From an uncultured Pelagibacteraceae bacterium (lineage in GTDB: Bacteria > Pseudomonadota > Alphaproteobacteria > Pelagibacterales > Pelagibacteraceae): a DNA stretch of 46,134 nt. Both the position numbers and the translations under genes were made by a program. A model generated the notes under the pieces. It was not told the DNA's origin. It saw nothing but the letters and a program-made list of their open reading frames with translations, and did not search any database. Below, piece by piece: positions 25,315 through 33,873 of this stretch (within the stretch, counting starts at the first letter, position 1; the number at the start of each line of letters is the position of its first letter). The stretch lies in NCBI GenBank assembly GCA_902573235.1, contig CACGIZ010000008.1:1-46134 (forward strand), in the 5' to 3' direction.

Positions 25315-26909
25315 TAATTTCTTAGTATCATATCGGCACCTTTTTCTGCAATCATTATTGTAGGTGCATTCGTATTTCCAGAGGTGATATTTGGCATGAT
25401 TGAAGCATCAATTACTCTTAAATTTTTGATACCTTTTACTTTAAGTTTATCGTCAACTACAGCCATATCATCTTGTCCCATTTTACACGTGCCGACAGGA
25501 TGAAAAATTGTTTGAGTATAATCTGAACCTGCTTTGACTAATTCCTCATCATCATTAATGTCTATTCCTGGTCTGTATTCTTCTGGCTTATATTTCTTAA
25601 ATGTTTCAGACTCCATTACAATTTTTCTAGTTAATTTTAATCCTTTTGCAGCTACCATTCGATCATGCTCCGTTGATAAATAATTCATTTTTATTTTTGC
25701 GTAAGTTCGAGAGTCTTTATCAACTATACTTATATTTCCTCTACTAGTTGGTCTTATATTGGAAACCGTTGGTGTGAAAGCATGAAAGTCGTGATTTTTG
25801 GTTGCACCCAATGTATCCATACTCATTGGTTGAACATGCCATTGAAGGTCAGGTAATTCCATAGAAGGATCACTTTTAGCGAACATACACATTTGACTTG
25901 CACCCATAGTCATAGGACCACTTCGTTTAAAGATATATTCTAAGCCAATCATCAAGTTTCCAAACAAACTATTTATCTTTTTATTAAGTGATTTAAGTCC
26001 CTGAACTTTATATATAGGTCTAAACATCAGATGGTCTTGTAAATTTTCACCAACACCTTTTAATTCATGAACTATATTAATTCCTAATTCTTTTAATTTT
26101 TGAGAATTCCCAATACCAGATGTCTGAAGAATTTGTGGAGAACCTATAGAACCAGAAGATAAGATTATTTCTTTAGATGAGCTTACTTTTTTTAATTCAT
26201 CGCCCTGCCAATATTCAACTTCTTTTGCAATTTTATTTTCAAAATTAATCTTTTTTACATGAGCATTAGTAACAATGTGTAAATTTTTTCTACTTTTAGC
26301 TGGATTTAGATATCCAACTGCTGTGCTACATCTAAATCCATCTTTTTCTGTCACTTGGAAATAGCCACAACCGTGGTTATCTCCAGTATTAAAATCTTTT
26401 GTTTTAGGGATACCAAATTCTTCAGCAGCATTTTGAAATTCATTCAATAAAGGTAATTGAATTCTTTGGTCAGATACTGATAAGGGGCCACCAACACCAT
26501 GAAAATCGTCTTTTCCTCTTTCTTGATTTTCAGCTTTAATAAAATAGGGAAGAACATCATCCCAACCCCAACCAGCATTACCTAATTGTCGCCAAACATC
26601 ATAGTCTCTACTTTGCCCTCTTATATAAAGTAAACCATTTATAGAGGAACTACCTCCTAAGGTTTTACCTCTAGGATAACGAATAGATCTATTATTCATT
26701 GAGGCGTCTTTCTCTGTTTTATAACACCAATCAACTGATGGATTGTGCATAGTCTTAAAATATCCAACAGGTATGTGTATCCAGGGATAATTGTCTTTGC
26801 CACCAGCTTCTATTAACAAAACTTTATTTTTTGAATTCTCAGATAATCTATTAGCTAAAACACATCCCGCAGAACCAGCTCCTAAAATTATGTAATCAAA
26901 ATTTTCCAT
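25314..26909 (-). CDS. GMC-family FAD oxidoreductase (choline dehydrogenase-like)
   Basis: 531 residues. The FAD-binding GAGSAGCVLANRLSE starts near residue 10, with LLIEAGG as the end of the second strand. GMC signature 1 is in RGKTLGGSSSINGLLYIRG and signature 2 in SGSIGSPQILQTSGIG. The C-terminal catalytic region contains FHPVGTCKMG and the Asn-bearing NITSGNTNAPTIMIAEKGA. This group oxidises primary alcohols; choline is the textbook substrate, but many marine GMC enzymes use other alcohols or polyols. It is divergent from a TRAP transporter across 120 bases, which suggests that the TRAP substrate or a product of it is oxidised here. Confidence 0.88.
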   Translation of the reverse strand: MENFDYIILGAGSAGCVLANRLSENSKNKVLLIEAGGKDNYPWIHIPVGYFKTMHNPSVDWCYKTEKDASMNNRSIRYPRGKTLGGSSSINGLLYIRGQSRDYDVWRQLGNAGWGWDDVLPYFIKAENQERGKDDFHGVGGPLSVSDQRIQLPLLNEFQNAAEEFGIPKTKDFNTGDNHGCGYFQVTEKDGFRCSTAVGYLNPAKSRKNLHIVTNAHVKKINFENKIAKEVEYWQGDELKKVSSSKEIILSSGSIGSPQILQTSGIGNSQKLKELGINIVHELKGVGENLQDHLMFRPIYKVQGLKSLNKKINSLFGNLMIGLEYIFKRSGPMTMGASQMCMFAKSDPSMELPDLQWHVQPMSMDTLGATKNHDFHAFTPTVSNIRPTSRGNISIVDKDSRTYAKIKMNYLSTEHDRMVAAKGLKLTRKIVMESETFKKYKPEEYRPGIDINDDEELVKAGSDYTQTIFHPVGTCKMGQDDMAVVDDKLKVKGIKNLRVIDASIMPNITSGNTNAPTIMIAEKGADMILRN

Positions 26910-27029
26910 TAATAGTTGAATCGTTTTTTAGTTTAAGTTTTTATTGCTTTTACACTCAATTGTCACTTGTGTCAGCTTAGTTTTTCTGATTGTATGTGCT
27001 CTTCTTAATTAACTAACAGAGGAAAAATA

Positions 27030-28124
27030 ATGAAAAAAATCATTTCAATGTTATTTGCAACGATTTTAGTAATTGGATTTACTTCAAGTGCTAATGCTGC
27101 AAAAACACTAAAATGTCAGACAGTACTTAACACAAAAGCTGATGAAGTTAAGATGTTAAAAGATTTTACTGATACTGTAACAACACTAACAGGTGGATCT
27201 CTTAAATTTGAAATCTTACCTGCAGGTGCAGTTGTTGGAGTAAAAGAAACTTTAGATGCTGTTGACAAAGGTCTGATTGATTGTGGATTCGCATGGACTC
27301 ACTATTGGTCAGGAGACCATCCTGCAGCTATGCTATTTGGTTCGCCAGTAGCTGGTGGTGGAGTTGGTATTGATAACATCGCATTTTTATCTTGGTTTCA
27401 ATATGGTGGTGGTAAAGAATTATACGACCGACTATGGAAAGAGATGGGAAGAGATATTAAAGGATTTATGATTCAACCAGTTGGACCTGAGGCTTTAGGT
27501 TGGTTTCCAAAACCGATTAAAGATATGGCTGACTTTAGAAAATATAAATTCAGAACTCCTCCAGGAATTCCAGGACAAACTTACAAAGACATCGGTATAG
27601 CATCTGTTGCTATGGGTGGTGGAGATATTCTACCAGCTTTAGAAGCAGGAACTATCGATGCTGCTGAGTGGTGTTGTCCAAAACCAGATTTAACATTTGG
27701 TTTCCAAAAAGTTTTAAAGCACTACTACCTACAAGGTTTACACCAAGTAGTGGTAAATGCTGACTTTTACATTACTGGAAAAACTTATAATTCTATGAGT
27801 GATCATGAGAAGAAGTCTCTTGAAGTAGCTGCTAATGCTTCATTAGCTAAATCTTTAAGTTACAGAATCTATGAGAACGGAAAAGCTTTACAAGAGCTGA
27901 CTACTAAACATGGGGTAATTTTAGAAGACACACCTTCTGATTATTTCACAGAATATATGGCTGCTGCAAAAGCTTCTTTAAACAAGAACGCTGCAGAAAA
28001 TAAATTTTTCAACGAAGTTTATACTTCAATGAAAAAATTTGCTGATATAGCTGTTCCATTCTGGAGTGGTGCTCAAATGTCTAATGCGAAGCTAGGAATG
28101 GCTCACGCAGCAACATTAAAGTAA
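27030..28124 (+). CDS. TRAP transporter substrate-binding protein (DctP family)
   Basis: 364 residues with a signal peptide ending near SSANA (residue 23). A strong ribosome-binding site AGAGGA lies at 27018-27023. The family layout is clear: a substrate-contact Trp/Arg region KYKFRTPPGIPGQ and the EAGTIDAAEWCCPKPD helix, equivalent to the E(x)D(x)AEW(V)GP block of the TakP/mannitol-chloroaromatic subgroup. Members of that subgroup bind 2-oxo acids, lactate or similar carboxylates. A hairpin terminator follows its stop, before dctQ, mirroring the sugar ABC operon. Confidence 0.88.
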   Translation: MKKIISMLFATILVIGFTSSANAAKTLKCQTVLNTKADEVKMLKDFTDTVTTLTGGSLKFEILPAGAVVGVKETLDAVDKGLIDCGFAWTHYWSGDHPAAMLFGSPVAGGGVGIDNIAFLSWFQYGGGKELYDRLWKEMGRDIKGFMIQPVGPEALGWFPKPIKDMADFRKYKFRTPPGIPGQTYKDIGIASVAMGGGDILPALEAGTIDAAEWCCPKPDLTFGFQKVLKHYYLQGLHQVVVNADFYITGKTYNSMSDHEKKSLEVAANASLAKSLSYRIYENGKALQELTTKHGVILEDTPSDYFTEYMAAAKASLNKNAAENKFFNEVYTSMKKFADIAVPFWSGAQMSNAKLGMAHAATLK

Positions 28125-28145
28125 TTAGTAATTAATTTAAATTTA

Positions 28146-28183
28146 TTAGAGCGGACTTTTTACAGTCCGCTCTAATTTTTTTT
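28146..28183 (+). terminator. Intra-operon terminator/attenuator after the TRAP binding-protein gene
   Basis: Perfect 12-bp stem TTAGAGCGGACT (28146-28157) and AGTCCGCTCTAA (28164-28175), loop TTTTAC, followed by an eight-base T-run. It sits between dctP (stop 28124) and dctQ (start 28195). Its stem core GAGCGGA/TCCGCTC resembles that of the hairpin at 16397-16428. Confidence 0.88.
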
Positions 28184-28194
28184 ACTAGAATTTT

Positions 28195-28809
28195 ATGGCA
28201 GACGAACCAACTAAACTTGATATATCTGATGAAATGATTGCCGAAAGGCGGGGTGGTTCAGGAAAAATGCCCAATGATATGCCATCATGGATGGCAAAAT
28301 CAATTGTAAATATTGATAAATTTAGTAAGTGGATTGGAAATATTGTTTGTTGGATATTGATGCCACTTATTTTTGCTATGACTTATGAGGTTTTAGCAAG
28401 GAAACTTTTTTTAGCACCAACTATTTGGGCATACGATATCAGTCGTTTTTTATATGGAGCACTTTTTATGTTGGGTGCGGGTTATGCTCTTTCAAGAGGT
28501 GTTCATATAAGAGCAGATTTTTTATACAGAAATTTTAAAACTAAAAATCAAGGTCTAATTGATTTTTGGTTATATCTATTATTTTACTTTCCTGGTTTGA
28601 TTGTTTTTCTATATATGACAATAGGATATGTTGGAGAATCCATTCAAAGAGGTGAAAGAGGTATGGATACTACTTGGATGCCATACATGTGGCCAATTAA
28701 AACGTGTTTACTTATTGGTATAGTATTTTTACTTATTCAAGGTATTTCAGAATTATTTAAAAGCTACTGGGCCGCAAAAAAAGGAGAGTGGCCAGGGGAA
28801 AATAAATGA
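28195..28809 (+). CDS. TRAP transporter small permease subunit (DctQ)
   Basis: 204 residues with about 55 cytoplasmic residues followed by four helices. The DctQ pattern YEVLARKLFLAPTIWAYDISRFLYGALFMLGAGYALSRGVHIRAD is evident near 65-110. The small subunit pairs with DctM to form the membrane part of this sodium-dependent secondary transporter. The ATGA overlap with dctM (4 bases) couples their synthesis. The N-terminal cytoplasmic segment (TKLDISDEMIAERRGGSGKMP) is somewhat longer than usual. Confidence 0.9.
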   Translation: MADEPTKLDISDEMIAERRGGSGKMPNDMPSWMAKSIVNIDKFSKWIGNIVCWILMPLIFAMTYEVLARKLFLAPTIWAYDISRFLYGALFMLGAGYALSRGVHIRADFLYRNFKTKNQGLIDFWLYLLFYFPGLIVFLYMTIGYVGESIQRGERGMDTTWMPYMWPIKTCLLIGIVFLLIQGISELFKSYWAAKKGEWPGENK

Positions 28810-30140
28810 TTGCAGAGTTGATCGATCCGGCAATTTTAGGTTTTATTCTTGTTGGCGTTATGCTTTTTGCAATTTTCGTAGGATTTCCAATTTCATTTAC
28901 TCTAATATTTTTAGGTTTTGTTTTTGGTTATCTAGGTTTTGGAAAATTAGTCTTTTATTTAATGACCCTTCAATTTTCCATGGTAATGACTGAACAGACA
29001 CTCGCCGCCGTTCCGCTCTTTGTTTTTATGGGAATCATGATGGAACAAGCCGGACTTATGGAAAGATTATTCTCAGCTTTTCAAATGATGTTAGCTAAAG
29101 TTAAGGGTTCTTTATATTATGCGGTTTTATTTGTATCTGTAATTTTTGCTGCAGCTACTGGGATCGTTGGAGCGTCAGTAACAATTCTTGGAATTATGGC
29201 AGCAAAATCAATGAATAGATCGGGTTATGATGTCAAACTTGCTGCTGGAACCATTACTGCAGGAGGAACATTAGGAATATTAATTCCACCAAGCATTATG
29301 CTTGTTGTAATGGGGCCAATAATGGAGATCCCAGTTATTGATTTATTTGCAGCCGCAATACTTCCTGGAATTCTTCTTGCGAGTTTGTACGCTGCTTACA
29401 CTACAATTAGATGTATGATTAATCCAAAGTTAGGCCCAGTTTTACCTGATGACATGAGAGCAGCAAGTATGAAAGAAGTTTGGATAGAATTTTTCCTTGG
29501 ATTAGTTCCACCAGCAGCTTTAGTATTTGCAGCACTTGGAAGTATCTTATTTGGATTTGCAACACCTACAGAAGCCGCTGGGTGTGGTGCGATGGGTGCT
29601 CTTCTTTTATCATTAGCATATAAAAAATTAACACTTTCAAAATTACAAGAAGCATTAGTTAAGACTTTAGAAATTACAGCATTGATAATGGTTTTAGTTG
29701 CAGCCTCAAATTTCTTTGGAGCAGTTTTTGCACGATTAGGAACCCCAACACTATTAACAGAGTTTTTACTTGGTTTAGAAATGAATAAATATTTGATTTT
29801 AGCAATGATAATGGTGATGATATTCTTATTAGGATGGCCATTAGAATGGGTACCAATTGTGATGATTATAATTCCAATTATTTTACCATTGGTAGAGGCT
29901 TTAGGTTTTAATCTTACTTGGTTTGCAATTTTAGTAGCTGTTAATTTGCAAACCGCCTGGCTTTCTCCCCCTGTAGCACTTTCTGCTTATTTTTTAAAAG
30001 GTGTTGTACCTGAATGGGATTTAAAAGATATCTATTATGGAATGATGCAATTTATGGTACTCCAAGTCTTTGGATTAATACTTATTATCATTTTTCCTAA
30101 AATTGCACTATGGCTTCCAACTCTCTTATATGGACAGTAG
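28806..30140 (+). CDS. TRAP transporter large permease subunit (DctM)
   Basis: 444 residues, about twelve helices. Typical DctM features are visible: VPLFVFMGIMMEQAGL near 75, the AATGIVGASVTILGIMAAKSM block near 118, GTLGILIPPSIMLVVMG, and FATPTEAAGCGAMGA near 245. The length matches the family (about 430-450). It is translationally coupled to dctQ. Together with the binding protein this forms a complete TRAP transporter, probably for a carboxylate. The NCS1 permease gene follows after 25 bases. Confidence 0.92.
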   Translation: MIAELIDPAILGFILVGVMLFAIFVGFPISFTLIFLGFVFGYLGFGKLVFYLMTLQFSMVMTEQTLAAVPLFVFMGIMMEQAGLMERLFSAFQMMLAKVKGSLYYAVLFVSVIFAAATGIVGASVTILGIMAAKSMNRSGYDVKLAAGTITAGGTLGILIPPSIMLVVMGPIMEIPVIDLFAAAILPGILLASLYAAYTTIRCMINPKLGPVLPDDMRAASMKEVWIEFFLGLVPPAALVFAALGSILFGFATPTEAAGCGAMGALLLSLAYKKLTLSKLQEALVKTLEITALIMVLVAASNFFGAVFARLGTPTLLTEFLLGLEMNKYLILAMIMVMIFLLGWPLEWVPIVMIIIPIILPLVEALGFNLTWFAILVAVNLQTAWLSPPVALSAYFLKGVVPEWDLKDIYYGMMQFMVLQVFGLILIIIFPKIALWLPTLLYGQ

Positions 30141-30165
30141 AAAGTTAAAGTTTTATATTGATTAA

Positions 30166-31623
30166 GTGAGTCAGCAAAAAACAAAAAATTCTCTAATTAA
30201 TTGGGATTTAGTGACAGTTAATCCAAATAACAAGAACTGGAATTGGAAAGATTTGTTCTTTTTTTGGGGAATAAATATTCAAAGTATTATTGGATTTTCT
30301 CTTATTGCCTCACTCTATGTTGTTTATAGTCTTAATTCTTTTGTTGTTCTTTTTGGAACAGTTTTAGGAGCATTACTAGTTTTTTTATTTTCTAATTTAA
30401 TAGGCAAACCTTCTCAAAAATTTGGTTTACCATTTGTTGTAATTTTAAGATCTTCATTAGGAGTAAGAGGTGCAAAATTTTTTGGGCTGTTTAGAGGATT
30501 AGTTGGAATTTTTATGTTTGGTATTCAAACATACTTTTTGTCGAAAGCGATTGGTTATTTGATTAGAATAATATTCTTTTCTTTTGATGCAAGTTTTTTA
30601 GACAAAGAAATTTTTTTAATTTTTCTTTTAAGTTTAAATATAATTGATTGGAGTTCAATTATATTTGCAATTCTTATACAAGTATTTTTATTTAGTGCAG
30701 GAATGAATTTTAACAAAAGATTAATAAAATTTTCAGCAGTTATAGTTTATTTAGGCATGCTTCTTTTTTTCTTTGCAGTTCTTTTGTCTGATGTGAAATT
30801 TTCAATCAAAGTATTTGTTAATATTTTAGATTTTTCAAATTTTGTTGAATTGAGTAATTTAATGCCTGTCATTACTGTTGCAGGTACAATGTTTGCTTAT
30901 TTTTCAATAGTTATTTTGAGTTTTGGTGATTTTTCTAGGTATGTAAAAAATGAGACAGAACTTAAAAAAGGAAATTTAAGTTTATTACTTAATTTAATCA
31001 TTTTTTCATTTCTTGCAGTTTTTATTGTTGCTGGTGTTGAGGGAATATTGAGTAAAAATAATACAGAGTTAGAAAAAATACTAACAAATCCGATGGATAT
31101 AATTGGAAAGCTTGATAATTTACTTATAACCAACTTAGTTTTAATTTTTGTAATAGTTGCTTCTTTATCGACTAATTTAATAGCTAATTTTATCCCCTCA
31201 CAATATTCATTAATTAATTTTTTACCCTCAACACTAACAGTAAAAAGTTCAAGTGTTTTAATAGGAATTTTGGGTTTCGTTATAAGTATATTTTGGTTGG
31301 CTTTTTTAAGTCAAATAGGAATTTTATCAATTATAGATACTTTAGGAGCATTCTTTGGTCCTCTTTTTGGAATAATGATTGTTGATTTTTATTTGATTAA
31401 AAAAGGAAGTTTAATTAATAAAGACATTTACTCACTTGAAACTAATGGTGCTTATTTTTATTCTGGTGGTTGGCATATTAAAGGTGTTTACTCATTGATT
31501 TTAGGATTTATTTTTTCTGCCTCTACCATTTGGAATTTTAATTTAATGTTTCTTCAATCTTATTCTTGGATAATAGGTGCTTTTATAGCTTCACTCTCAT
31601 ATTTTTTACTAGCAAGGAAATAA
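30166..31623 (+). CDS. NCS1-family permease (cytosine/purine/hydantoin-type)
   Basis: 485 residues with about twelve helices. The start is GTG at 30166; no ATG is near. The N-terminus NWDLVTVNPNNKNWNWKDLFFFWGINIQ resembles the region before helix 1 in NCS1 carriers. GLPFVVILRSSLGVRGAKF matches the conserved G-[FY]-x-[ILV]-x3-R-x-[SA]-[FW]-G block, and FGDFSRYVKN in the middle matches the NCS1 S-D-[FY]-x-R-Y-like signature. NCS1 carriers import nucleobases, hydantoins or thiamine using Na+ or H+. The substrate here is unknown. An SDR gene follows after 4 bases and is probably co-transcribed. Confidence 0.8.
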   Translation: MSQQKTKNSLINWDLVTVNPNNKNWNWKDLFFFWGINIQSIIGFSLIASLYVVYSLNSFVVLFGTVLGALLVFLFSNLIGKPSQKFGLPFVVILRSSLGVRGAKFFGLFRGLVGIFMFGIQTYFLSKAIGYLIRIIFFSFDASFLDKEIFLIFLLSLNIIDWSSIIFAILIQVFLFSAGMNFNKRLIKFSAVIVYLGMLLFFFAVLLSDVKFSIKVFVNILDFSNFVELSNLMPVITVAGTMFAYFSIVILSFGDFSRYVKNETELKKGNLSLLLNLIIFSFLAVFIVAGVEGILSKNNTELEKILTNPMDIIGKLDNLLITNLVLIFVIVASLSTNLIANFIPSQYSLINFLPSTLTVKSSSVLIGILGFVISIFWLAFLSQIGILSIIDTLGAFFGPLFGIMIVDFYLIKKGSLINKDIYSLETNGAYFYSGGWHIKGVYSLILGFIFSASTIWNFNLMFLQSYSWIIGAFIASLSYFLLARK

Positions 31624-31627
31624 ATAA

Positions 31628-32380
31628 ATGAACAAAATTAATTATGATTTTAAAAATAGAACTGCCATTGTAACTGGTGGTGCACAAGGATTTGGCTTAG
31701 ATATCGCAAAGCGTTTTTTAGACTCAGGAGGTAAAGTAATCATTTGGGATATAGATAAGAAAATGATAGAAAAAGCTTCTAATCAATTAAACAGTCCAAA
31801 TTTAAGCTCAAATATTGTTGATGTCTCAAATTATAACGAGGTTGAAAAAAGTGTTAGTGAAATCACCAAAAATACTAATATCGATATATTAATAAACAAT
31901 GCAGGAATAACAGGACCTACTGCCACTCTTTGGGAATATGATATTGATATGTGGAAAAAAGTCGTTGAAATAAATCTAATGGGAACTTTTAATTGTTGTA
32001 GAGCAATAGTACCCAACATGATTAAAAACAATTATGGTAGAATTGTTAATGTTGCATCAGTTGCAGGAAAAGATGGAAATGCTAACGCAAGTGCTTATAG
32101 CGTTGGAAAAGCAGGAGCCATTGGATTGACTAAATCCCTAGGTAAAGAGCTTGCTGATAAAAATATAGCTGTAAATGCTGTCACTCCTGCAGGCGCAAAA
32201 ACACGTATTTTAGATCAAATGACAAAAGAGCATGTACAAAGAATGTTGTCTAAAGTTCCGAGAGGAAGATTTTTGGAAGTTGAGGAGTTTACTTCTTTAA
32301 TTTGTTGGCTTTCATCAGAAGAGAATACCTTTTCAACTGCAGCAGTGTTTGATATTAGTGGTGGTCGGTCTACTTATTAA
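31628..32380 (+). CDS. Short-chain dehydrogenase/reductase
   Basis: 250 residues. TGGAQGFGLDIAKRF near residue 16 is the cofactor loop, IWDID is the acidic end of the second strand suggesting NAD preference, NNAGITG near 88 is present, and YSVGKAG near 152 supplies Tyr and Lys. The C-terminus is FDISGGRSTY. Similar to 3-oxoacyl-ACP reductase-like or sugar-acid dehydrogenases of the SDR superfamily. Its location after TRAP and NCS1 transporters suggests a catabolic role for an imported compound, but that is only context. Confidence 0.85.
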   Translation: MNKINYDFKNRTAIVTGGAQGFGLDIAKRFLDSGGKVIIWDIDKKMIEKASNQLNSPNLSSNIVDVSNYNEVEKSVSEITKNTNIDILINNAGITGPTATLWEYDIDMWKKVVEINLMGTFNCCRAIVPNMIKNNYGRIVNVASVAGKDGNANASAYSVGKAGAIGLTKSLGKELADKNIAVNAVTPAGAKTRILDQMTKEHVQRMLSKVPRGRFLEVEEFTSLICWLSSEENTFSTAAVFDISGGRSTY

Positions 32381-32514
32381 CTACGAGGTTTTTGCTCTAT
32401 ACTCTTGGTCTGATTTATCTTAGCTCTACTAAATTTGATATCTTTAGACATAACTGGTGCAAAAATCATTATTGACCAATAAATTAATAGGATAAAAATT
32501 GAAATTGTCTTCAT
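32377..32514 (-). CDS. Small membrane protein (45 aa)
   Basis: The frame is open from 32565, but starting at 32514 (MKTISIFILLIYW) gives a well-formed small protein: one hydrophobic helix (about residues 3-20), then a basic polar tail ending QKPRS. Its stop overlaps the convergent SDR stop by 4 bases. No family recognised. The K-rich start and helix look like a genuine small membrane protein of a streamlined genome; support is moderate. Confidence 0.45.
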   Translation of the reverse strand: MKTISIFILLIYWSIMIFAPVMSKDIKFSRAKINQTKSIEQKPRS

Positions 32515-32600
32515 AATTAATACATACGAACAAAAATTGATTTTTGGATGTTTAAATTTTGTCAAAATAATGTATTAAAGATTTTTTTAAAAATTATTTA

Positions 32601-33251
32601 ATGAAAATTATTCTCAAACTTTCAATCTTTATCTTGTTTATGTCTAGCTATAGCTATTCAAATGAGGTTAAAGTATTTGAATTCACGGAGAAAGAGCTTT
32701 CAGAACTACAAGTAAGAAAAGTACGAGGTGCAGATAACAAAACAATTTACACAATAGGTTCTAACGAAAAAGGTAACTATTATAAAGCTATTGCTGATAA
32801 TGCTGCCTCTGGACTAGGAAAAGAGATTAAAATAGATCTAAATAAAACTCCAATTATCAATATTACCTGGAAAATAGAAAAAGATTTGCCAGGTATTAAA
32901 GAAAGTACAAAAAAAGGACACGATTTTGCAGCAAGGGTTTTTGCTGTGAAGAAGACAGGAGCAACCCCACTCTCAAATAGAGCAATTAATTATGTTTTTT
33001 CAAGCAATAGCGAGATTGGGTTTAATTCCCCAAGCCCGTATACCAAAAAGTCAATTGATAATGTTTTGGCAACCACCAAAGGTAATCTTAATAAATGGAT
33101 TACAGTAAAAGCTAATGTTAAAGAGGATTTTAAGAGATTTCATGACCTTGATGTTAATGAATTAGATGGATTAGCCATAATGTCAGATACTGATAATTCA
33201 AAAATGAAAGCAGTGGCTTATTATCAAAATATTTATTTTTCTGCCCAGTAA
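32601..33251 (+). CDS. DUF3047-type periplasmic protein
   Basis: 216 residues with a signal peptide (MKIILKLSIFILFMSSYSYS). The body has KEIKIDLNKTPIINITWKIEKDLPG, then a DFAARVFAV block, and near the end DGLAIMSDTDNSKMKAVAYYQNIYF. This resembles the DUF3047 family, a beta-sandwich predicted to be periplasmic and without known function. It ends immediately before a convergent small gene (stop at 33252). Upstream 32515-32600 is AT-rich with no clear promoter. Confidence 0.75.
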   Translation: MKIILKLSIFILFMSSYSYSNEVKVFEFTEKELSELQVRKVRGADNKTIYTIGSNEKGNYYKAIADNAASGLGKEIKIDLNKTPIINITWKIEKDLPGIKESTKKGHDFAARVFAVKKTGATPLSNRAINYVFSSNSEIGFNSPSPYTKKSIDNVLATTKGNLNKWITVKANVKEDFKRFHDLDVNELDGLAIMSDTDNSKMKAVAYYQNIYFSAQ

Positions 33252-33392
33252 TCAAAACTTAAGTAATTTTTTTAGCATAGTGCTGAAGAAAGATAAAATT
33301 ACAGCCACAACAACATCTTCTAAAGGGTTGGCTTCAGGATAACCGAAGTTCCAAGCTACAACCATAACAAACCAAATAACAAATACATTCAT
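33252..33392 (-). CDS. Small membrane protein (46 aa)
   Basis: Translating the minus strand from 33392 gives a 46-residue protein that starts MNVFVIWFVMVVAWNFGYPE, continues with the loop ANPLEDVV, and has a second helix VAVILSFFSTMLKKLLKF. Two short hydrophobic helices with a Pro/acidic turn and a basic C-terminus look like a real membrane hairpin protein. It fills nearly all the gap between the DUF3047 and ybgC genes, and its stop directly abuts the DUF3047 stop. No family recognised. Confidence 0.55.
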   Translation of the reverse strand: MNVFVIWFVMVVAWNFGYPEANPLEDVVVAVILSFFSTMLKKLLKF

Positions 33393-33438
33393 TTTATTAA
33401 ATTATACCTTAGTTTCTGTAAAATAATAAATTTTTTGA

Positions 33439-33444
33439 TATAAT
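33439..33444 (+). promoter_or_regulatory. -10 box placed for a leaderless ybgC transcript
   Basis: A perfect TATAAT ends six bases before the ybgC ATG at 33451, so transcription would start on or very near the A of the ATG. No ribosome-binding site is visible in GATATAATTTTAAAATG. The -35 is weak (CTGTAA at 33416-33421, spacer 17). Confidence 0.45.
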
Positions 33445-33450
33445 TTTAAA

Positions 33451-33873
33451 ATGCACGAAAATTTCTTTCATAAACTCAAAGTTTATTATGAAGATACGGA
33501 CTCTGGTGGAGTAGTCTATTATGCAAATTATTTAAAATTTTTAGAGAGAGCAAGAACAGAGGCATTATTTTCAATAGGATATAGTAATAAAAAAATTCAA
33601 GATATATTTAACTCATTAATAATAGTTAAATCTTGCAATATAGAATATAAAAAATCAGCATATTTAGAGGATGAATTAAAAGTAAGATCTTTTGTAAAAT
33701 CAATTAGTAAAACTTCTTTTTTTATGAATCAAATTATAACAAAAGAAGAAGATGTTATTGTTGAAGCACAAGTTCATTTAGTTTTTGTCAACAATGAAGG
33801 AAAACCAGTTAAAATACCTGTAGAAATTTACTCTAAATTTAAACCTTATTTTTGTGATACTATTAAAGTTTAG
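33451..33873 (+). CDS. ybgC: YbgC-family acyl-CoA thioesterase
   Basis: 140 residues, a single hot-dog fold. The N-terminal YYEDTDSGGVVYYANYLKF holds the Asp of the 4-hydroxybenzoyl-CoA thioesterase-type active site, and FLERARTEAL follows. YbgC hydrolyses acyl-CoA and is usually linked with the Tol-Pal system, but no tol genes are next to it here. The 3' end overlaps the convergent uracil-DNA glycosylase gene by 11 bases. Confidence 0.88.
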   Translation: MHENFFHKLKVYYEDTDSGGVVYYANYLKFLERARTEALFSIGYSNKKIQDIFNSLIIVKSCNIEYKKSAYLEDELKVRSFVKSISKTSFFMNQIITKEEDVIVEAQVHLVFVNNEGKPVKIPVEIYSKFKPYFCDTIKV

